Of a DNA stretch of 22,748 nucleotides, positions 7,551-15,403 are shown piece by piece (position 1 is the stretch's first letter; each line of letters opens with the position of its first letter). Position numbers and translations under genes: made by a program. Source of the stretch: a bacterium (GTDB taxonomy: Bacteria; SZUA-182; DTGQ01). The notes beneath the pieces are model-generated. The model was not told where the DNA came from and did not search any database. It saw only the letters and a program-made list of their open reading frames with translations. The stretch lies in the NCBI GenBank assembly GCA_023512255.1, contig JAILZY010000059.1:1-22748 (forward strand), in the 5' to 3' direction.

Positions 7551-8099
7551 ATGATCAAAAAAAACTTTATTGACGCTAACAGGCTGTTGCTTGACTCATT
7601 TGCTCTGGCCCGCCAAATCTATGAAAGTGGATTTTTGCCCGATCTGCTGATAGGCATCTGGAGAGGAGGTACCCCCCCTGGGATCGCTATTCATGAGTTT
7701 TTGACCTTCAAGGGCCTCAATCTAGCCCATACAGTGATCAAAGTGCATTCCTACCACGACATCGAATGCCCTGGGGAAGTACAGATTGATGGCTTGGAGC
7801 ATGCCCTAGCCTTAATTAAGGAGGGAGACAAGGTCCTGATTGTGGATGATATTTTTGATACCGGGCGCACTCTCGATACCGTCATTCGAACTATTCAGAA
7901 AATGGCTGGAGAGAAAAGACCAAGAATCAAAATAGCCACGGTTTTTTATAAGCCATGCAAGAACCAGACTAACATTGTCCCCGACTTCTACCTCCGAGTG
8001 GTTGATCAGTGGGTTGTTTTCCCACATGAGCTTAAAGGGTTGACCGAAGAAGAAATTCGACAAAAAGGAGAGGACCTCTACCAGATTATTTACGGATAA
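7551..8099 (+). CDS. Purine-type phosphoribosyltransferase, 182 aa
   Basis: Type I phosphoribosyltransferase, which joins a base to PRPP in nucleotide salvage. The PRPP-binding motif VDDIFDTGRT is at 98-107, and an early PPi-loop segment GIWRGGTPPG at 35-44. Near the C-terminus WVVFPHEL resembles the base-binding end of the xanthine/guanine/hypoxanthine enzymes. The length is normal for this family. Start: ATG with GAAAGGA 6 bases upstream, behind its own promoter. The gene appears monocistronic and converges with the metallopeptidase gene. Whether the substrate is hypoxanthine, guanine or xanthine cannot be told from the sequence. Confidence 0.88.
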   Translation: MIKKNFIDANRLLLDSFALARQIYESGFLPDLLIGIWRGGTPPGIAIHEFLTFKGLNLAHTVIKVHSYHDIECPGEVQIDGLEHALALIKEGDKVLIVDDIFDTGRTLDTVIRTIQKMAGEKRPRIKIATVFYKPCKNQTNIVPDFYLRVVDQWVVFPHELKGLTEEEIRQKGEDLYQIIYG

Positions 8100-8113
8100 G
8101 GGGAAAACCATTT

Positions 8114-8149
8114 AAGGGGAAAACCCTTTTGAAAAAGGGTTTTCCCCTT
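8114..8149. terminator. 17-bp inverted repeat after the phosphoribosyltransferase gene
   Basis: Arms 8114-8130 and 8133-8149 are exact reverse complements with only two bases between, 14 bases after the stop codon. No long U-run follows on either strand, but such a stem in a convergent intergenic region probably ends transcription. Its core aacccttttgaaaaagggtt occurs again, inverted, at 8213-8232. Confidence 0.7.
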
Positions 8150-8159
8150 GTAACCCTTT

Positions 8160-8197
8160 TCCTAAAACTTTAATAAATATTAATTAAAGTTTTAGGA
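8160..8197. repeat. 15-bp inverted repeat, middle of three
   Basis: Arms 8160-8174 (tcctaaaactttaat) and 8183-8197 are exact reverse complements around an 8-base AT loop. It lies between the two other stems in the convergent region and may serve as a bidirectional terminator or insulating structure. Confidence 0.7.
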
Positions 8198-8206
8198 GGA
8201 TGGTTT

Positions 8207-8238
8207 GGAAGGAACCCTTTTTCAAAAGGGTTCCTTCC
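8207..8238. terminator. 15-bp inverted repeat containing the metallopeptidase stop codon
   Basis: Arms 8207-8221 and 8224-8238 are exact reverse complements with a 2-base centre. The TGA of the minus-strand metallopeptidase is at 8224-8222, so its last codons (KEPF) are inside the stem. This is probably the terminator of the minus-strand gene, or a repeat that inserted into its 3' end and replaced the original C-terminus. Confidence 0.65.
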
Positions 8239-11200
8239 TTATGGCTGAGATGAAGCAGGTTCCAAGGCTGCTGTCATTCTCCTGGTAGACAATTCCAGCC
8301 CGTGTTTTTGGATCATATGGAGTGGCATAGACATAATCGGATGATTCACTCTCCGTGCCATATTTATTATATGACTTGACCTTGAGCACATAGGTTGTTT
8401 CATTGGTCAACCCGGTAATGGTAAAGGAAGTAGTATTTCCAGCATCTTTTTGAACGCTAGGATCTTCTCTGCTGGTTTCAATATCATTTTCCGTCCGGTA
8501 ATAGACATGGTAGCCTACGATATCCTCATCAGGAGGAGCCTCCCAAGTCAGGTGCACGGCCCGGTCGCTTACCGTAGCCACAGGATTGGTGGGAGCAAGG
8601 GGAATTCTGCTGATGCCATGTTTGCCGAACTGGTCTTTGATCATAATCGCCGTGTTCTGGTCATGATAGAGGCGGCTCTCTTGATCTAACACCGCTTGCA
8701 GGTAATCGCAAAAGCTTGTAGCTCCAGCATAGCGGGCCTTGTGGAAGATAATGTCGGCAATTTTTTCGCCTCCTTCTGCCGCTAGCTTCTTTCGGACATC
8801 CCACATGGCCTGAGACAGAATCAGACTGTTGGCATAAGCATCATCACCGTAATCATCTGGATATTTCAGAGGCCGATCCTCATCGGTGTTTAGGTTTCGG
8901 ACATAGTCATGTCCTATCCAAAAGCCGCCGTCGCCGATCTTGGCTCCATCAATGCCGTTAGCGGGATCATGGGTTAAAGCCGCTGCCCAGTAGTCGGAGA
9001 AGGCCTCATGCATGGCGTCAAGCTCGGTGGTAAATTGAGGCTGCTGTGTGGTCGTATCTGTGCTGGTAGTAGCAAGCCCTGGGTCAGCAGGGGGCAGGAA
9101 GAAGGAGTAGAAACTCTCAGTGATCGCATGTGTGTATTCATGGTAGATGATATCGGCAAAGAGGGAAAAGTCGCGATATCCATCCACTTTGCCATCTCCT
9201 TCTCCGAAGTAGATCCGGTTTTCTGGAGTCCAGAAGGCATTGGTATAGTAGTCTCCCCATTTGACGACAGCTTTTATGGGGCCCTTTTTCCCACCTCGCC
9301 ACATGCCATCGTATTTACTGTCAATCTCCTTGATATAGCGCAGCATCCTGTTGATATGGTAGTAGACGTTTAATTCATTATAGCTGCTGATGCGAAAATA
9401 GACGCTGAGGCTATTAGGATCGGCAGGCGCAATAGCATTATTCGGATTTTCAGGATCCCAGATAAAGTAGGTATAGTTAGGATCTTGAAAATCCGGATCA
9501 TTAATGTTTTCAACTACCCAGACAGCATCCCAGCTATCTTCGTTATACACCTCTACGTATTTTCCGGCCAGTTTGGCGGCAATGACCAGTTTGTTCGGGA
9601 AAACCTTCTTCCCCAGCCAGGTAGCTGGAAATTGGAAGTTTCCACTGGCATCGGTTTTAAAATTTCCTCTCACGGTGTCATTGGGGTTGATGAGGCTTTC
9701 TAGGATGTCGATATCGTCGATATTCCAGCCGCAGAAAATTCCTGAGCTGTCAGTTGGCCCCATGCCCCAGCGGAGGCGAATCTCTTGACTACTATTATTG
9801 ATGAAAGGAGAAACATCAAAAAGTTGGAGATTCCAGCCGCTACTCCCCTCAAGATAGAAAGGATCCTCAATTTGACTTGTGGCATTGGACCAGACCGTAT
9901 CCCAGGTTATGCCGCGATTTGCGGAAATTTCAACTGAGGCACGATCAAAGCTGGTGCGATTCCCTAAGTCATCTTCAGAATACTCTTTATAGACTCCCAG
10001 CCAGCGCCAAAATCGCAGAATCAGTTTAGACCCACTGCTTGGGGTGAAGCTGATGGGGGGGGTGGTCAGATAGGTAGGCCGCATCAAATTGGTGTAGTCT
10101 CCCGCAAGATTATACCCGAAAACCTTTTGCCCTGTATGACCTTTGTCAGGATCCAGGGGACCACCGTGCCCGCTGGCCATCAGTCCGGATAGATCAGCCA
10201 GTGGTGTGGGCTGGCCATACCCCCATAATCCTTGCGCTTTCCAGCCAGCAGGAGGGGTATCGCTATCCTCAAAGAGAGCCTGAAAGATCGGTTCGTTTTT
10301 ATTCATTAGATAGACGTATAAATCTGGCAATCCCACTTCAGCCGGTGGATCATTGTAGAATTGGGGTAAAACCTTGCCCCTGATTGTCCCTGATATTCCT
10401 GCTCGAGAGCGCCTTAAGCGGCTAATAATTTGCCCACTGCGGGCGTCCACAAAATAGCGCCATATGCCCTCTGGCATATCCAGCATCCAGACTAAAAAGT
10501 ATTCTAAGTTATCTTCAAACCGGGCGGGCAGGATAACCAACTCACTCTGGCTTTCTCCGCCACTTTCCGCTGGGCTGCTAGTGCCAAGATGCTCACTTAC
10601 TATTTGCCGAGCTTTGGCCTCATCAATCAGTGGCCTTGTCTCAAGCTCCTCTATTCCCGGATAGGAATCTGCTCCGAAAGAAAGCAGGCGGTATGAGTCA
10701 TCAAATTGAAACCAGATCCGGCTTCCATACACAGGAATATTCTGGTATACTTGCTGGAAATCGACATAGAAAATCCCTGATTGCTCAGCTACCCTGACTA
10801 GTTGAATTTCAGACTCTCCCAATCGAAATAGGTCTCTATTCTCCTCCACGAATTGAGTGGCATAATCAATCAGCTCATCTTCGCCCCCAAAGAGCCTTCG
10901 CCATATTCCTTCCCCGAATGAGGGTGGGATAATCCGGCTAACCCGATGAGGAGTGCCGGTTATGGTGTTCCAGGAAGAAACCTGCCAGGCGTCGCTATTA
11001 CCCTGCCTGCGGATAAACCTTTGCCAATTCTGCCTTCTCAGCTCTCTGGCTGCCTCTTTGGCCGCGGCCTGCTCTCTCTTATCCCTTGCCCTTCTTTCTC
11101 TAGACCGTTGGACAAAATAGGTATAGTTACCCCCTGGCTGCTCAGAGGGGGGAAGAAAAGCCAAGACAGTGCCTGCAAGCCCAAGATTTGCTAAAATTAC

Positions 11201-11266
11201 ACTCAAAAGCAAAAGTAGCCCTGCCGCTCTCTGCCACCATCTTCTCCTTCTCCGCTCCGAAATCAT
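8222..11266 (-). CDS. Secreted thermolysin/fungalysin-like zinc metallopeptidase, 1014 aa
   Basis: Secreted zinc endopeptidase. Numbering is from the ATG at 11266, which has GGAGG 6 bases upstream; a second ATG lies one codon earlier. Residues 1-36: signal peptide (poly-Arg start, leucine-rich core, cleavage near VLA). About 165-195: FTP-type propeptide segment (DFQQVYQNIPVYGS). About 345-525: jelly-roll, MAM-like or immune-inhibitor-A-like insert ending in GWNIDDIDI. Catalytic motif HEYTH at 709-713, third ligand probably E754 in MHEAFSDYW. About 892-985: fibronectin type III domain. The 41 residues between second His and Glu are more than in thermolysin (20). It has its own intergenic region, so it is probably monocistronic. 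Likely a nutrient-degrading exoenzyme, self-activated by propeptide removal. Confidence 0.9.
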   Translation of the reverse strand: MISERRRRRWWQRAAGLLLLLSVILANLGLAGTVLAFLPPSEQPGGNYTYFVQRSRERRARDKREQAAAKEAARELRRQNWQRFIRRQGNSDAWQVSSWNTITGTPHRVSRIIPPSFGEGIWRRLFGGEDELIDYATQFVEENRDLFRLGESEIQLVRVAEQSGIFYVDFQQVYQNIPVYGSRIWFQFDDSYRLLSFGADSYPGIEELETRPLIDEAKARQIVSEHLGTSSPAESGGESQSELVILPARFEDNLEYFLVWMLDMPEGIWRYFVDARSGQIISRLRRSRAGISGTIRGKVLPQFYNDPPAEVGLPDLYVYLMNKNEPIFQALFEDSDTPPAGWKAQGLWGYGQPTPLADLSGLMASGHGGPLDPDKGHTGQKVFGYNLAGDYTNLMRPTYLTTPPISFTPSSGSKLILRFWRWLGVYKEYSEDDLGNRTSFDRASVEISANRGITWDTVWSNATSQIEDPFYLEGSSGWNLQLFDVSPFINNSSQEIRLRWGMGPTDSSGIFCGWNIDDIDILESLINPNDTVRGNFKTDASGNFQFPATWLGKKVFPNKLVIAAKLAGKYVEVYNEDSWDAVWVVENINDPDFQDPNYTYFIWDPENPNNAIAPADPNSLSVYFRISSYNELNVYYHINRMLRYIKEIDSKYDGMWRGGKKGPIKAVVKWGDYYTNAFWTPENRIYFGEGDGKVDGYRDFSLFADIIYHEYTHAITESFYSFFLPPADPGLATTSTDTTTQQPQFTTELDAMHEAFSDYWAAALTHDPANGIDGAKIGDGGFWIGHDYVRNLNTDEDRPLKYPDDYGDDAYANSLILSQAMWDVRKKLAAEGGEKIADIIFHKARYAGATSFCDYLQAVLDQESRLYHDQNTAIMIKDQFGKHGISRIPLAPTNPVATVSDRAVHLTWEAPPDEDIVGYHVYYRTENDIETSREDPSVQKDAGNTTSFTITGLTNETTYVLKVKSYNKYGTESESSDYVYATPYDPKTRAGIVYQENDSSLGTCFISAIRKEPF

Positions 11267-11583
11267 CATCCACCTCCGACCCAATATGATTGATTATGTT
11301 ATTGATTATGTTGGCGAACATTTATGATGAATAAATATAGTATGATGAATAAATAAGAACAGACACCTTGGGCGACGAGAAATAGTTGCTTATATAGCCA
11401 TCAATTAAGGTATGATAGCAAATTAAATGCCAAAAGAGGAGGCTGTGATCGTTGCTGATTTTGTTGACCATATAAATCAGCCGCACTAGTTAGGAAAAGA
11501 AAGCTAGAATTCTTTGATATATTTTGGTGCAGCAGGAAGATTAGGAGCGGAAAAGCGCACCGATCGCTCTGCTCCACAGGCCC
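11267..11583. other. 317-base intergenic region with direct repeats, upstream of the metallopeptidase
   Basis: No gene is supported here. It holds a perfect 12-bp tandem duplication (attgattatgtt at 11289-11300 and 11301-11312), a 15-bp direct repeat (tatgatgaataaata at 11323-11337 and 11341-11355, period 18), and an 8-bp stem (11454-11461 with 11474-11481). The AT-rich repeats lie just upstream of the metallopeptidase start and could be operator or promoter sequence. On the plus strand a purine-rich GAGGAGG (11436-11442) is followed only by 8 to 15 codon frames. Confidence 0.6.
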
Positions 11584-12621
11584 TTATTCCAGCCGGTATT
11601 TTTCCCTAAGCATACGGGAAATATCACCGGTCAGAGTCAGCGCCTTCTCTGCCATCTCCTTGTGCACTGTGCCAAGACCGCAGGCCGGAGTAATTAAGGC
11701 GGTGCGGATAATCTGCTCCTGATCAATACCTTTGTTAACAAGATCCTGCCAGATTTTTTCAAGTTTTTCTAACAAATCGTTAGCCGAAGCCGCCTTGAGT
11801 GCATCCTCATTGGTAGGCACAATTCCCCAGGCAATGTTTCCCCCGCGATCGAGATATTTCTTTAACTGAGACCCGTACAACAGGAGGTTTGGGGCGTATT
11901 CATAGGCATCGAAGGAGAGAATATCGATCGATGTTCCTAAAATGAGCGACCAGTCGGTGTTCCCGCAGCAGTGGATGCCGGTCAGAGAACGGATCCCCTG
12001 GAGGACCTCCTCGAGGGATTCGATAGCCTGCTCCAGGCTGAGGCTAGTGAAGGCTGATCCGAAGGCAGTCAAATAAGGCTCATCCAGAAAGATGATTGTG
12101 CGGGGATTAAATTTTTGGAGAATTTTCTCCTGCCAGTTAGCCTTTCGCAGAAGATTTTTAATGGCTATACTCTTTAGCTCATCATGGTAGAGCAGAGGCC
12201 TTCGGTTTTCATCAGTAACCTGGAGGGTAAAACTAATTGGGCCGGTTATTTGCCCTTTGAGGGCCCAGGCGGAGCGAAGCTGATCTTGATATTCCTGAAG
12301 TTTATAGAAGCCGGCTGCATAAGGGTGGCTGATGGTAAAAAAATCAAGGTCTTCTGAGAGGAAGCGCTCATAGAATCGCTCAATGGTGGAAAAATCCTCT
12401 GGAGTGCGGATAAACATCCTCTCATCCTCGAAGGATAAACCTGGCAGTCCCTCGCTGTATTGCCAGTACATATTTTCCCTGAAGGTTCTTTTAGGAAGCT
12501 GTGGCCAGAAGGGAATCTGGGGAAGGGTACGCAGCACAAGCTCACAGGCCTCTTTGGCCTCAGTGTGAGGCAGACTGCCAATGCCTGTAGCCCGGCAGTT
12601 TGGGGTAAAATCCGGCTTCAT
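11584..12621 (-). CDS. Short MetE-like (UROD/MetE superfamily) methyltransferase, 345 aa
   Basis: Resembles only the C-terminal catalytic half of cobalamin-independent methionine synthase. It begins with GIGSLPH (13-19). Probable zinc ligands are H217 and C219 in IHCCGN and C314 in TPACGLG, as in the HxC...C pattern of MetE. Full MetE is about 750 residues; short core-type MetE proteins of 310-350 residues are known to take methyl groups from corrinoid proteins rather than folate. I chose ATG at 12621 (GAGGAGG just upstream); a longer frame up to 12708 would overlap the preceding gene. Start is 16 bases after that gene's stop, so it is the last gene of the lysine/arginine operon. The exact methyl donor and acceptor are not known. 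Confidence 0.75.
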   Translation of the reverse strand: MKPDFTPNCRATGIGSLPHTEAKEACELVLRTLPQIPFWPQLPKRTFRENMYWQYSEGLPGLSFEDERMFIRTPEDFSTIERFYERFLSEDLDFFTISHPYAAGFYKLQEYQDQLRSAWALKGQITGPISFTLQVTDENRRPLLYHDELKSIAIKNLLRKANWQEKILQKFNPRTIIFLDEPYLTAFGSAFTSLSLEQAIESLEEVLQGIRSLTGIHCCGNTDWSLILGTSIDILSFDAYEYAPNLLLYGSQLKKYLDRGGNIAWGIVPTNEDALKAASANDLLEKLEKIWQDLVNKGIDQEQIIRTALITPACGLGTVHKEMAEKALTLTGDISRMLREKYRLE

Positions 12622-12637
12622 AATGCCTCCTCTTAAT

Positions 12638-13426
12638 TTATTGGTATTTTGCGGCGATAACTGGATTTTTAAGCCTCCCGATACCCTCAATTTCCACCTC
12701 CACCACATCCCCGGGCTGTAGAGCGCCGACTCCAGAGGGTGTGCCGGTAAAGATCACATCTTCGGGAAGCAGGGTCATGATCCGTGAGATAAAGCTTACC
12801 AGAAAGGCGGGCGGGAAAATCAACTGAGCCGTATGTGATGATTGCCGAACCTGGCCGTTAAGGTAGGTTTTGATGACAAGATTATCAGCACAAAGCCCTA
12901 CGGCCAGGCAAGGGCCAAAGCTGGCAAAGGTATCAAAGGATTTAGCCCTGGTCCATTGGCCATCCTTTTTTTGTAGGTCGCGGGCCGTAACATCATTGGC
13001 ACAACTGTAGCCGGCAATGTAGCTAGCCGCATCTTCCGGTTTGATCTGCTGAGCCCGTCTGCCGATAACAATCGCCAGCTCCCCTTCATATTCAACCTGA
13101 TGAGACATCGAAGGATAGACAATCGCCTCCTCATGGCCAATGAGCGCACTTGGGGGTTTTAAAAACAGCAGGGGCTCATCCGGCTCAGGCAGTTTTAACT
13201 CCCTGGCATGGTCGCGGTAGTTGAGTCCTACGGCTACAATCTTGGATGGTTGACAGGGAGGCAGGATCCTGATGTGGCTTTGCTCATACCAGCGATCGAG
13301 CATCAGGTACTCATCAAAAGGAGAGCCCTCAATGGCCTGGATTTTCCCATTGCTTTCATCCACCAGGCCATATCCAGTAAAATTAGGGGCCGAAAACCGT
13401 ACAAATCGTCTGATCAAGGTTATCAT
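12638..13426 (-). CDS. Fumarylacetoacetate hydrolase family protein, 262 aa
   Basis: FAH superfamily, which hydrolyses, decarboxylates or isomerises beta-dicarbonyl-like acids with a divalent metal. Family motifs seen: VGLNYRDHA, LFLKPPSA, the metal-binding EGELAIVIG segment (two Glu), the Asp in SCANDVTARD, and FTGTPSGVG near the C-terminus. Length and order are normal for the bacterial 2-hydroxyhepta-diene-dioate isomerase or acylpyruvase branch. ATG at 13426 lies 14 bases after the dapB stop; a TTG at 13444 overlapping that stop is the alternative start. The substrate cannot be read from sequence; many such annotations are unreliable. Its place after dapB is unexplained and could mean clean-up of a reactive keto-acid by-product. 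Confidence 0.87.
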   Translation of the reverse strand: MITLIRRFVRFSAPNFTGYGLVDESNGKIQAIEGSPFDEYLMLDRWYEQSHIRILPPCQPSKIVAVGLNYRDHARELKLPEPDEPLLFLKPPSALIGHEEAIVYPSMSHQVEYEGELAIVIGRRAQQIKPEDAASYIAGYSCANDVTARDLQKKDGQWTRAKSFDTFASFGPCLAVGLCADNLVIKTYLNGQVRQSSHTAQLIFPPAFLVSFISRIMTLLPEDVIFTGTPSGVGALQPGDVVEVEIEGIGRLKNPVIAAKYQ

Positions 13427-13440
13427 CCTCACGATTCGGC

Positions 13441-14244
13441 TCAAAGGCCTAAAATCTCTTTCATATCGTATAAACCAGCAACCTGATGCCGAGCCACAAA
13501 CAGGGCCGCCCTGACTGCACCGCAGGCAAATGTCCGGCGGCTGTGGGCCCGGTGAGTAATCTCAATCCGCTCGGCATCTCCGGCAAACAATACCGTATGC
13601 TCGCCTATGATATCACCCCCGCGCACGGCATGGATGCAAATCTCGCCTCTTTCCCTCTCACCAGGCAAGCCCTGCCGTCCATAGCGGGCTGCCTTAGCCA
13701 GATCAAGACCTCGCGCCTTGGCTAAGACCTGAGCCATCTTGATCGCTGTCCCGCTTGGAGCATCCTTTTTCAACCGATGATGAGCCTCTATAATTTCTAT
13801 ATCGTAACTTTCACCCAAAACTTGAGCAATCTGAGGCAGAAGAGCAAATAATAAATTTACCCCAATGCTCATATTGGGAGACTGGACCACAGGAGCCTGC
13901 TCAGCCAATTTCCTGATTTCAGACACTACCTCATCTGGCAAGGCCGTCGTGCCGATGACCATTGGTTTTCGATGCTTTTGGGCCGCAAGGACCATATTTT
14001 TCGTCGCCTCAGGTGTAGTAAAATCAATGATCACCTGGGCCTGATCAATAACCTCTTCTATCCGATCGGTGATTTTAACCCCAAGAGGACCTACCCCGGC
14101 CACCAGACCGGCATCCTCTCCCACTGATTTATGTCCAGGCTGCTCCAAAGCTCCGGATAGCTCAATCCCTTCCGTATCATGAATCACCTGGATAATTAAC
14201 CTTCCCATCCTACCTGCAGCACCGCAAACCAAAGCTTTGACCAT
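13441..14244 (-). CDS. dapB: 4-hydroxy-tetrahydrodipicolinate reductase, 267 aa
   Basis: Second committed step of the diaminopimelate/lysine pathway: NAD(P)H-dependent reduction of the DapA product to tetrahydrodipicolinate. The N-terminal nucleotide-binding motif GAAGRMG is at 8-14, DFTTPEAT at 74-81, IGTTAL at 97-102, and the catalytic segment EAHHRLKKDAPSGT at 153-166 (H155 and K159 match the E. coli catalytic pair). The length equals the family norm (about 270). The chosen ATG has AGGAGA 8 bases upstream; a longer frame reaching 14343 only translates the small palindromic repeat at 14269-14319. It is separated from dapA by 221 bases containing that repeat, so an extra promoter or processing site there is possible. 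Confidence 0.95.
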   Translation of the reverse strand: MVKALVCGAAGRMGRLIIQVIHDTEGIELSGALEQPGHKSVGEDAGLVAGVGPLGVKITDRIEEVIDQAQVIIDFTTPEATKNMVLAAQKHRKPMVIGTTALPDEVVSEIRKLAEQAPVVQSPNMSIGVNLLFALLPQIAQVLGESYDIEIIEAHHRLKKDAPSGTAIKMAQVLAKARGLDLAKAARYGRQGLPGERERGEICIHAVRGGDIIGEHTVLFAGDAERIEITHRAHSRRTFACGAVRAALFVARHQVAGLYDMKEILGL

Positions 14245-14268
14245 GCGCTTTTCTCCTAGTAAAATTGC

Positions 14269-14319
14269 TTCGCTCTTACTACTATAGGGTTTATGGTGTC
14301 TGATATATAAGAGCGAATT
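14269..14319 (-). repeat. Small palindrome-ended repeat, copy 1 (about 50 bp)
   Basis: Ends are a perfect 10-bp inverted repeat, ttcgctctta (14269-14278) and taagagcgaa (14308-14317). Bases 14288-14319 match, as reverse complement, 32 bases of copy 2 (16290-16321) without a mismatch. It lies 25 bases upstream of the dapB start. It is too short for a gene, and looks like a MITE or REP-type repeat that may fold in the RNA. Confidence 0.75.
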
Positions 14320-14465
14320 GCTTTTATAGTCGTTTTTGGACAAATCTCATAAAGGACCTTACCAAATTTATTTGCCTTTATCTGCCGGGTAAGCAAGGCT
14401 GCCACTGATGTGTTTGTAAAGCTCAAATTCACGAGGAGTTTTCACGATCATGTCCGCCGAGCGGT

Positions 14466-15362
14466 TTATACCCCTTCCCCTTGGTGTGGCGGCAGCAGTT
14501 GGTATTTGGCCAGGACATCCTTTAGCTTACTCAGATTCCACTCCGACATAGAGCATAGCGGCAGGCGAAATTCTTCTCGGATCATCCCCATCAGCCAAAG
14601 CGCTGTCTTGACCGGAATGGGGTTGGTTTCATAGAACATGGCCTGAAAGAGCGGATACAGAGCAAGGTTTAACTCCTGTGCCCGTGCCCAATCACCCTGA
14701 AGGAAGGAGTTTACCAACTCGGCCATTCGATCTGGAATAATGTTGGCTGCAACCGAGATTACCCCCTTGCCGCCTACGGCCAAAATGGGTAGAGTCAGGG
14801 CATCATCGCCGGAGAAAACAGCCATTTTGTCCCCGCAGCGCTGAATGATCTCGGTAACTTGGGTCAGAGAGCCGCTGGCTTCCTTGATGCCGACGATATT
14901 TTCAATCTGGGAGAGCCTTTCTACAGTTTTCGGCTCAAGATTCACACTGGTCCGGCCAGGCACATTGTAGAGGATAAGTGGAAGATCAACGGCTTCAGCC
15001 ACGGCCTTATAGTGCAGGTACAGCCCCTCCTGAGTAGGCTTGTTATAGTAGGGAGTAATCAGCAGGGCTGCATCAGCTCCCGCTTCTTTGGCCTTGCGGG
15101 TCAACTGGATCGCCTCTTCAGTGCTGTTAGAGCCAGTTCCGGCAATAACTGGAACCCTTCGGTTAGCCGCCTCAATGGTCAGGGCCACCACTCGGCTGTG
15201 CTCCTCATGGCTCAGAGTAGCTGATTCACCGGTAGTGCCGCAAGGGACAATGGCCGAGGTCCCCTTTTCAATCTGGAAGGCTATAAGCTCCTGCAACCCC
15301 TTCTCATCCACTAGGCCATTACAAAAAGGAGTTACTATAGCTACCATTGATCCACTAAACAT
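14466..15362 (-). CDS. dapA: 4-hydroxy-tetrahydrodipicolinate synthase, 298 aa
   Basis: Condenses pyruvate with aspartate semialdehyde, the first committed step to diaminopimelate and lysine. TIM-barrel aldolase with all expected residues: GTTGE (42-46) for pyruvate carboxylate binding, Tyr132 in YNVPGRT, Arg137, and Schiff-base Lys160 in GIKEASG, matching Y133, R138 and K161 of the E. coli enzyme. Length is typical (about 292). Start ATG has AGGAGGG 7 bases upstream, and lies 41 bases after the dapF stop. Lysine feedback sensitivity cannot be judged. Confidence 0.97.
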   Translation of the reverse strand: MFSGSMVAIVTPFCNGLVDEKGLQELIAFQIEKGTSAIVPCGTTGESATLSHEEHSRVVALTIEAANRRVPVIAGTGSNSTEEAIQLTRKAKEAGADAALLITPYYNKPTQEGLYLHYKAVAEAVDLPLILYNVPGRTSVNLEPKTVERLSQIENIVGIKEASGSLTQVTEIIQRCGDKMAVFSGDDALTLPILAVGGKGVISVAANIIPDRMAELVNSFLQGDWARAQELNLALYPLFQAMFYETNPIPVKTALWLMGMIREEFRLPLCSMSEWNLSKLKDVLAKYQLLPPHQGEGV

Positions 15363-15403
15363 CTTTTTTCCCTCCTAAAGTCAATGCATTTTTACCAGGA
15401 TAC

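Noticed and set aside
8450-9373. Plus-strand frames of 79 and 121 residues opposite the metallopeptidase gene.
   Set aside because: They are antisense shadows of a well-supported gene, with no ribosome binding sites.
11436-11490. GAGGAGG followed by GTG and a 14-codon plus-strand frame (residues IVADFVDHINQPH) that could be the start of a gene.
   Set aside because: Spacing to GTG is only 2 bases, the frame is very short, and no continuation is found in other frames.
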